Assembly (NCBI GenBank): GCA_015499995.1
Contig: JADNRV010000097.1
Location: 144,074-208,073, forward strand
Direction: 5' to 3'
From: Flammula alnicola
Taxonomy: Eukaryota > Basidiomycota > Agaricomycetes > Agaricales > Strophariaceae
Length of the DNA: 64,000 nucleotides
In this document: positions 56,780 to 64,000 of the stretch, in pieces
Numbering within the stretch: position 1 is the stretch's first letter
How the letters are laid out: the number at the start of each line of letters is the position of its first letter
Made by a program: the position numbers and the translations under genes
The notes under the pieces: generated by a model
Told to the model about the DNA's origin: nothing
The model's database searches: none
Seen by the model: only the letters and a program-made list of their open reading frames with translations

Positions 56780-59501
56780 TCATCCAAAGGTATAATTTCC
56801 AACGACCTTGTCCCAAATTGCCTTGGTATCAATACTCGCTCCTAGACGCGAAGCAAGGAGGAATGATCCGCTTAATTTTCTACAAAGTAGAACACGAGAG
56901 GCCTTAAATATCAAGTATCAAATAGAAGTCTAAAGACGACACGCACCTGTTCAGACTGTATGTCTCCTTCGGCGGAGGTGTGAGTCGGTGCTGCAACATC
57001 ACGGGTATCTGGGCACGAATTTCAGCAGTAATTTCTGCCCATTGAGTCCCTTGTCCGAATGAGAAGGGCTGCGTTGTCTCGGCCTTGAACGGAGTGGCGA
57101 GCAGCGTCATGGAATTGATGTGCGCATCGACCATTACCTGAACATTCAACATTCAGTCAAAGTCATATATGAGAAGGAACGATAGGAGGGGACTAACCTG
57201 ATCCTCCTCTCCTGTCAAGTACCCCAGTTTCAAGCTCCACTTGATACACGCATCTCTATCGCCCAAAGCAGCTGCCTGGAGGAGCGAGAACCAATTGTCC
57301 ATAAACTCCTTTGAGTAGACTCTGGTTGCTCCGAAGTCAACCAATTCGACCTGTACAAGTAGCGTTATCACTACGGCCTTCACTATCATTGATGGCACAG
57401 AAAACGCACCTGCCGTGTCTCGGGGTTCCACAAGAAATTTGTCCAGTTCGGATCCGTCTGCATGGTGCGGAACTCGAAGAGCTCTTTCAAGCATAATTCG
57501 ATGATCCATGCAGAAATCTACAAAAGACGAACAAAGCCAAAAAGAAAAGAAAAAAAAGGTTGAGAAGACGTCACGAGAGGAAGGAAAAAATTGTGATTTG
57601 CTCACATCATTCCTATCTTTCTGACTGAGATTGTGAGCATTCGCTTCACCAACGCTTACGCCATCCACTCTTTCCATTACAAGTACGGTCGACGTACTGC
57701 CATCCCATACCCATGGGATTTTAAATCGACTGTCTTTTCCCAAATATTCCGGCGACCCGAAGGTCTTGAGGAACGAGGCCTCACGAACGTAATCACATTC
57801 GTCCGCAAGCTCCGCTTTCATGGCCTGTAAAGGCCATCAATCAGTTGCATATTTCGCTTATCTGCGGTGAAAAATGCACACATGGATAGTTTTATCCAGA
57901 AAAAGGCCCTTTGGCAACAGCGTCCCCGCCGTCAGCAAAAGCTTGATGTATCCGAGATCACTCTCTATAGAGTTGGCTATGTTAGGGAACTGGATCTTCA
58001 CGGCGACGCGCTCTTCTCCTCCGGTCGGTGACGCCAACGGTGCCAGAACCGCGGTATGCACTTGTCCTATCGAAGCAGCGGCAAACGGTATCCTGTCAAA
58101 GCTCGTGAAATTCTCTGACCAGGAAGGACCCAGGGCGGTAGTCATGACTTGCTGCGAGATACATGAGCGACGCTCGCAGGAAGCTGGGACGGGAAAAAAG
58201 AACTACCTCCATTTGCCAATCTGGCATGTAATGCGCACTGTCTTGAACCCTGCGGAAGATCTTGTCGATTTCAGGAGGCAAAACATGTGTGTCTGAATGC
58301 ATAGTCGCGTTTCAATGGTAGTCGTAGTCTATACAAGGGAATAACACTAAGGCTTACCTTGAATGCTCATGAATTGTCCGAGCTTCAGGGCAGCACCTCT
58401 CATTTGCGACAGTTTCGATACGAGACGCTTGACGTTCGCCTCAGTCATCATAACAGAGGATTGATCCTGAGACCCTGTTCCTGTCCGACGCAGTACTTCC
58501 GATGCAGCACCGTAGCCCAGAGATGCTGCGAGCCCTGTAAAATCCAACTGACGTGATGAATCAAGCAAATTTCAACCAGCCTATTCACAAAAGATGCTTA
58601 CATACCTCCGTAATGGAACAACCTCCCTATCCGTGAGGATGGGACTTTGGATGATTGGAGGTTGCGAGATATTGGCACTGGATATGTTTGCGTTGAGACC
58701 TCCGGAAGTTGCTGTAATTAGAAAGGGGTGATGTTATGGTGAGTTCGCAGAAAGAGTAGCATATTTATACTTGCTATTTTGTGTACATCTTGCTCCTGGG
58801 ATGTTTGAACAGCATCCGCGAACCTCTGCTCAACAGGCGCGTCATGGGCAGTGTTCGGATCCGTTATAGGTTCTGAGGCGTAGAGAGGGTCTTTGGTAGT
58901 CTCTAGCTCCGAAGAATTCTAATGCCAGAAACAGTGTTACTATTCCATTAAAGAGATAGATACTACAACTTACAGTATGTTGCGAATCCCGTTCCTTCGC
59001 AGGTTGCAGAATGTCGTCAGGTTGCAGAAACACCCTCTTGTCAAAAATTGCCGTAGCCTGCGAGCTCGTCGCAGCCTCCGACGCGTAAGGAACCTCTTTG
59101 GGTCCAACGATAGGTCGAATGTGCTCGAACACGATGTTTTTTGTGGCAATGGACTCTGGTTCAGATGTCACGGAAGATTTCTTGTCTTCTACAGCATCCT
59201 GCAGAGTCTGCCTCGTAGTAGTTGCATCCTCGATTACCCCTTCAACGGAAGATCCAAAAGGCGCATCCGTTCGTTTCCGTTTTCGAGGGCTTGCATACGA
59301 AGCTACTGCTTTTGGTGTCAGCTGAGTTGCTCTGTATCGTGCTGCATGAGATAGGATTTCAGCTGCTGAGTAGAGGACGCAGAACCAGTTGTAAGCAGGT
59401 CCTGGTGGCATGGAGGAGCGTCCCAAGCCTTCCGCTAGTCGTCGTCGGCGTTCGCGGTGGGCTCGGAAATGGCGAACGACATGACCGACTTTGTTTGCCA
59501 A
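56780..59501 (-). CDS. COQ8: COQ8/ABC1 family atypical kinase (UbiB)
   Basis: Mitochondrial atypical protein kinase-like ATPase needed for coenzyme Q biosynthesis. The start is [20 protein letters not shown] at 59499-59501, an Arg-rich, acid-poor N-terminus suited to mitochondrial import. A long, low-complexity region (about 230 residues) precedes the conserved part. The family KxGQ motif is in [13 protein letters not shown], followed by the Ala-rich loop [15 protein letters not shown], the Lys in [10 protein letters not shown], the Glu in DECDYVREA, the HRD-equivalent in [12 protein letters not shown] and the metal-binding DFG in [11 protein letters not shown]. The end is NYTFG-TGA at 56780. 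At least eight exons, all in frame as read. The gene name rests on family resemblance. Confidence 0.9.
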
Positions 59502-59682
59502 TTTCCGGGAAAGATAATAACAACGGGATTGAAGATGATCGCGTCTACTGCATTCCGTTCCCTACTCCTACATAGCTTGACCCAAGCTTGACCTAAATTT
59601 CTCCGCATATTGAACGTCTTAACTCTTCAGGAAAACCTTGATTTACTTTGCCCCAAACATCAACTACATAAGTATACCAACG

Positions 59683-60915
59683 ATGCATACCCAACCCACC
59701 GAGAGTCAGGCAGGACCATCGAACTCGGGAACCTCCAAATACCTCGTACAAACGTCAGTGGATCTTATAATCCATTCTTTACTTACGAATCTCTTATTTT
59801 TAAACAGTACGGATGTCCTCCAAGATATGAGAGTGACTGTTTGCGAAGAAGGCTCTGACAAAGTCATCTGGTACAAGGTGAGCATCACCCATTTCCCCGT
59901 GGGCTTGCTCACGAATGATTTGAAGGAAAGGTTTCTTGGCGACGACGAGATCGTTGAGAACGTCGTAGTATGTTCTTCGTCGACACATGGAGTCCATCTG
60001 AGCTGATCAACGGACGTAATACTTTGAATAGCACAATGCGACGAGCGCGATCCAATGGACGATACATCGTCCGCTACGCGGGTGGTACATACGGATCAGA
60101 TCACCTGCCTTTCCCCCAGGTGTCTTTATCCCACTGACCCCTGTACCTTCGACATCTACTCTCCATACGGAGGCTGCCATGTCGTTTAACACACGTACCA
60201 ACATTCTTTCACCACCTGTCGACCTCCCCGAATCATCATCACAGTTTACTCTCCAGGACGAAGAAGTGGCATCGAGCTCTTCGAGCATCCATTCTTATCC
60301 TCCCACCCCTACTGCAGTAATTAACGTCCAACCCCCAACCCCCATGACCACCCAGGGAACCTCTGACCAGACCCCGAAGAAGTCATTGCGACGTCCGGCC
60401 AAGCAGAATGTCTCCTCTCAAATCACCCAATTTCTGCTTTCCGAATATTCCTTGCCGCCAGTCCAACAACCAGAAAATGCTTCCTTCTTCACCCGTGCTC
60501 TCTCCGCTCTGAAGAGCCACCGCCCCTCGCACTCCAACTCCTTCACACTGTCGCGTGTGATCACACCCACACCCACTTCTCCACCCCCTCCATACGCCTC
60601 CAACGTATCGATCACAGGCCAAGCTAACCAATCATCCGCCGCTATCCTAGAACCACAATCTCATCTTCACACCCCTCTTCTCGTCTTCCATGATCGCACG
60701 CCTGTCCTGACAGTACGATCATTGACTGGCGTGATAGAGATAGATAAACTGGAAGAAAGGTTCTTGGGTGTGGACACGAGCTTCTGGATCGCAGTTGCCC
60801 TCACCTATCTGGAATTCCTCGAAGAACGAGAGGTGAGTCTTTCAGCGGTGCAGTATTTGCCGAATCCCTGATCTAATGAATGTTTCAGAGTTATCTTGCG
60901 GCTCTGAGTGATTGA
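59683..60915 (+). CDS. Conserved fungal protein of unknown function
   Basis: The start is the ATG of MHTQPTESQAGPSNSGTSKY. Exons join as TSKYLVQT-TDVLQDMRVTV, continue through VIWYKVSITHFPVGLLTNDL and EIVENV, splice to HNATSAIQWTIHRPLRGWYI, and read on without a stop to the large exon that begins MSFNTRTN. Internal parts are rich in Pro/Ser/Thr. The C-terminus (LTVRSLTGVIEIDKLEERFL, then FWIAVALTYLEFLEERE and a last exon SYLAALSD-TGA) is well structured and contains the only Leu/Glu-rich helix. I do not recognise a domain. It is adjacent to and divergent from COQ8. Confidence 0.6.
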
Positions 60916-61253
60916 GTCACCAAGGAGCGCGATATCTAGTATCTACTATGTACTTGCGATCTTATCATCTCGATGACGGAGTCCTTATGGAAGCAGATGG
61001 AAGCATGGCCAGCAAATTGTTGTGTCCAAGCAGGGTTTACATTAAGTATATTATATTTATTACAGGCATGGAGTAAGGGATATTCTAGTATAGGTCTCTC
61101 CGTTGTCTTTTTAGGTGCAAACCCTTCGAAAGGACGATTTATATAATGAGCATGAAGGGAGATATGCATGAATCGTAATCGAATCTGCGTAAGCGAGGGT
61201 AGCATAATAACAAGCAGCAAGGGATGCATAAATAAGCTAAGAGGGTGGATCAA
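60916..61253. other. Convergent 3' region
   Basis: Spacer between two convergent genes; an AT-rich stretch with TATATTATATT near 61038. No gene. Confidence 0.45.
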
Positions 61254-62184
61254 CTAGTAGTCGCTACCCCTTGGGGTGTAGGCCCTCTGGCTGTAGTGGC
61301 CGCCACGCCTTTCATCGGACCTATTTTGGTTCCTGGGCGAAAAGCCGCTCCTCTCTCTCCTGGGACGAGCGTAGGCCAGTTGGAGGTTCGAGCCTGATGG
61401 AAGCGAAGTGCCGTTCAATGCATTGATTACCTCAGTCGCGATACGCTCATCAGTGAACTCGAGGAATCCAGCGGAAAGAGCCTCTCCAGTGTTTCCGTCA
61501 CGCACTAGTAAGCAAGAACAGTCAGTTAATAGACAAAGAATGCAGGCTAATAAAACTTACTGAAGTAGACAGAGATAAGGTCAGCGTTGAAATCCTGCAA
61601 CAACTCCCTGAAAGCAGCCTCATCTTGCTCGAAATTTGAGAAGTAGACCCTTTTGTTGGGTTGCTGGGGTGGGGCATTATCGTTCTTGCGAACACTAGCG
61701 TAGTCTACGACGAGGTCACGGCCTGACAGGTGGAGGGGCTCTTCCAAGGCAGAGGTCACGGCCGCAACGGCAGAGGCTTTATCACTAAAGGTGATGTGCG
61801 CGAAGCCTCGAGGCCGACCGTCGGCGTGAGTAGCTGGAAAAAAAAAGTGAGTAAATACAACGAATCTGCAAAGGCAACATGCGACTTACGGATGCGAACG
61901 TCCGTGACCTGGCCAAAATCTTCCAAGAGTTCAACGATATCTTCTTTTGTCGTGCTCCAAGGAAGGTTCCCGAGGAAGACATTATCGGAAGGCTCGTTGC
62001 GAGTCCGACCGACGAACGCAGGAGCTGTGTTCGAGAACGCCCGTTGCGTGGCAAACCTCGAAGCTGTTGGGGCAACTGCTCTGAGAGTCACCAAAGAGCT
62101 GAGGCTGCGCGTCGCAGGGACCACAACACGAGCAGCCTGAAGCAGACCGAGGCGTGCTTGTGAACGGAGAACGTTGGCGAACAT
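61254..62184 (-). CDS. Mitochondrial-type RNA-binding protein with two RRMs
   Basis: RNA-recognition-motif protein. The start is MFANVLRSQARLGLLQAARV at 62182-62184. The N-terminus is rich in Arg, Leu and Ser without acidic residues (about 50 residues), a mitochondrial presequence. RRM1 has RNP2 NVFLGNLPW and RNP1 RGFAHITF across an intron; RRM2 has RNP2 RVYFSNF and RNP1-like AGFLEFT. The tail is Arg/Gly/Ser-rich (RPRRERSGFSPRNQNRSDER, HYSQRAYTPRGSDY). At least three introns. Its relatives act in mitochondrial RNA processing; the RNA target is unknown. Its 5' flank lies right beside the duplicated ankyrin/MYND relic. Confidence 0.85.
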
Positions 62185-62302
62185 TTTTGATGTAGTTGTG
62201 GGAGGGAAGGTGCAGTTTTCAATTTTAGCGGAAAAGTTTTCGGGTGTCCAAAAATTGCCACGTGAGCGTGATGTGTGACGGCGTGAACACTGTGACAACG
62301 GC

Positions 62303-62580
62303 CGGAATGAGCGGCCAAGATAGGCAATTGGGGCCGTTGATCCGAAAATGAGTGGAGACCTAAGGCCTAAACTGTCAAAGTGTACAGCAAGTATCAATAA
62401 TTGTGCTTTAAAGCGACGTATTTTCTGAGCGCTGACCTGAAGTCAGGGTACTATCGACGAGACTTACAAACGTCAAACTGGCACAAAAAGTTCTGGACCC
62501 CTTCCCATCGCAAGAGGCAATATAAGTATCAGTATGACAATCTAAGAATAATATTGGCAACTTAATATCCTCGTGTAACC
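62303..62580 (+). pseudogene. Decayed 3' part of an ankyrin/MYND gene
   Basis: Aligns with the C-terminal coding part and last intron of the ankyrin/MYND gene at 8081-8430, in inverse orientation. Matching blocks include GAGCGGCCAAGATAGGCA (62312 onward), then the finger part (CGACGAGAC, AAACGTC and CACAAAAA) and CCATCGCAAGAGGCAATA. Many substitutions and deletions have destroyed the zinc ligands and frame. The rest of that gene is missing, which makes this the duplication scar. Confidence 0.75.
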
Positions 62581-63034
62581 CTCTGTAGAACTCTTGCATA
62601 TGCCGTTTCTCCATGAAACGCACAAGTGTTTCAGGCCTGGATAACGTCAGGAACCCTTATAAGTTTGGGGCAAAGCGCAGCAATGATAATATCTGGACAA
62701 GACATGTCCATGTCCATGAACTTTTCATGGTGTTACTTTCAAATTTCCCCGATACTTACAGGACGTCCTTCCACCACTCTCCTGATGACCTACATCGTCT
62801 CTGTTGTCATTTCCAATATGATGTACTTCCCAGAGGACTGACTGCAAGCCAGTTGAACAATAGAAGCATAACGATTGGGGCATTCGAACTGTCGATCTAC
62901 TCTCTACCGAAGTCCACTCTAAGATGACCCCCTAACACATTTCATATTTACGTAACGGAAAATGAACGTAGTCAAAACTCCAAGAGGATTGATCATGAAA
63001 GGCTGAATTCAACATCCGTAGCACTCCGTAGATA
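62581..63034. other. Duplicated spacer between relic and UPO2
   Basis: Reverse complement of 7585-8080 with moderate divergence; blocks such as GACTGCAAGC and ACGTAACGGAAAATGAACGT are shared. No gene. Confidence 0.7.
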
Positions 63035-64000
63035 TCAAATAAATGGGGGCACCTGCGTACAACCGGAACCTGTGATGCCGCTGAAGAAAAAGTCGAGGTT
63101 CTTGTTCAGCGCCGTCAACAGCGCACCCTTCGCATTAGGGTACAACCCCCTCACGGTAATATTGACGAAATCCGTGTAGAGTTTGCAAAAGCCTGTGGCT
63201 GAGAAATCAGCGGAATTGGGGTCGAGGGTGTAGCTGTTAATGGTCCCGTTGTTGGCACCGGGCTCGATAGGATGTGGGGCGAAGATCGGGCCTAAGTCGA
63301 TTAGGTCAAGGGTCCAAGAGACGTTAGATCTGAAGAAGCCGTTCGGCATACGACTATTCTGGAAGAATCCCCGTGCGACATTCATATCCAGTTGAAAGCT
63401 ATTGTCACGTCCGTCGATGAAGAATGCAAGAGGGAAGAATGATTCGGCATATGCGGTGTAGTACCGTGGGGATATAAAGCTGAATTCGGGGTTTGTGGCG
63501 ATTGATTCTTGGATACGCTGGAATCGGAATTCGGCAGCTACGGAGAGGTTGTAAAGACCGGCGCCAAATTTGTTGCTGAACGCGGTGAGCTAAGGGTTAG
63601 AGAGATTAGAATGTAAACTGGCGAATGAACAGAATCGAACGAACCTCATCGAAGAGAGTCTCGTTGAAGCTATGGTTGTCACCGAAGAATGCGTCCGCTA
63701 TTTATGGGGAAAACACCAATCCTAAGTCTAATGCTGGAATAGAGAAGATATCCGACGTACCACGCGTCGTACTAGCATCACCCTCGAAAACAGCGTGTGT
63801 ATCCAGTCCGCCGACAATTGCAGGTGCAGGAGGATTAGGTCCAGTCTTAGGGGTTTTTCCCCCAATACTGAGGAGATTGGTGAGGAGGTTTCCATCTACG
63901 AGAAATGCGGCATAGGTCACAAAGATTGCGAGGTCGTTACCCATATTAAAGCCTATAAATCGTAGAGAACAGGAGTATGTGAGACGACTAAAAAAACAGA
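63035..64000 (-). CDS. Unspecific peroxygenase UPO2, N-terminal part beyond window
   Basis: Second heme-thiolate peroxygenase, a close paralogue of UPO1, transcribed leftward; exons 1-2 with the signal peptide and heme Cys lie beyond the right edge. Visible exons: exon 3 from 63952 downward (FNMGNDLAIFVTYAAFLVDG to FEGDASTTRG), exon 4 (GDAFFGDNHSFNETLFDE), and exon 5 from 63589 to 63035 (LTAFSNKFGAGLYNL to GCTQVPPFI-TGA). The EGD motif and the Arg of RFQRI are present, and no frame break is seen, so it looks functional. It differs from UPO1 mainly near the active-site loop (NSRMPNGFFRSN, ITGSGCTQ), which may shift substrate range (inference). Confidence 0.9.

Overview
This is a nuclear segment from a filamentous basidiomycete, most likely an agaricomycete. 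Nearly every gene is cut by many 45-70 nt GT-AG introns with CTRAY-like branch sites. The gene families fit: heme-thiolate peroxygenase, Plavaka-type transposase, GMC oxidoreductases, a NACHT protein, a KRE6/SKN1 glucan-synthesis protein and GH3 beta-glucosidases. I see no rRNA, tRNA or CRISPR.

Layout. 1-3159: 3' part of a Plavaka (CACTA-like) transposase. 3564-4553: a MYND-finger protein. 6170-7584: a secreted unspecific peroxygenase (UPO1). 8081-9659 (minus): an ankyrin/MYND protein with a frameshift. 10758-15429: a RING-containing SNF2 ATPase with more than twenty small exons and two apparent frameshifts. 16691-19414: GMC oxidoreductase 1. 19767-20828 (minus): a secreted protein made of 18 dibasic-bounded 15-residue repeats. 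23634-24150: a Ser/Thr-rich surface protein. 24829-25486: a long-TIR foldback transposon with a 9-bp target duplication. 26021-29068: KRE6/SKN1-like protein. 30405-33521: an unrecognised gene whose 3' half holds 22 tandem intron-like repeat units separated by 3-nt micro-exons. 33694-33846: a small MITE. 36373-45659: two tandem GH3 beta-glucosidases. 46377-48506: a NACHT NTPase. 48802-51548 (minus): GMC oxidoreductase 2. 51964-62184: a housekeeping block (SDR, UBE2S-like E2, OPI3 methyltransferase, COQ8/ABC1, a conserved unknown, a mitochondrial RRM protein). 62303 to the right edge: a decayed ankyrin/MYND tail and a second peroxygenase (UPO2, minus, cut by the window).

The housekeeping genes at the right look syntenic and stable. 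The left and middle are accessory-like: oxidative and carbohydrate enzymes, self/non-self-type NTPase, transposons, and duplications. UPO and GMC pairs are arranged as inverted mirror images around about 34 kb, and the UPO duplication carries a relic of its neighbour. The secreted oxidoreductases, peroxygenases and beta-glucosidases suit a plant-litter or wood-degrading fungus (inference).

The two most unusual objects are the tandem array of intron-like units (31731-33182) and the Kex2-type repeat precursor (19767-20828). Four separate single-base frame breaks in otherwise conserved genes point either to local pseudogenisation or to residual assembly errors.
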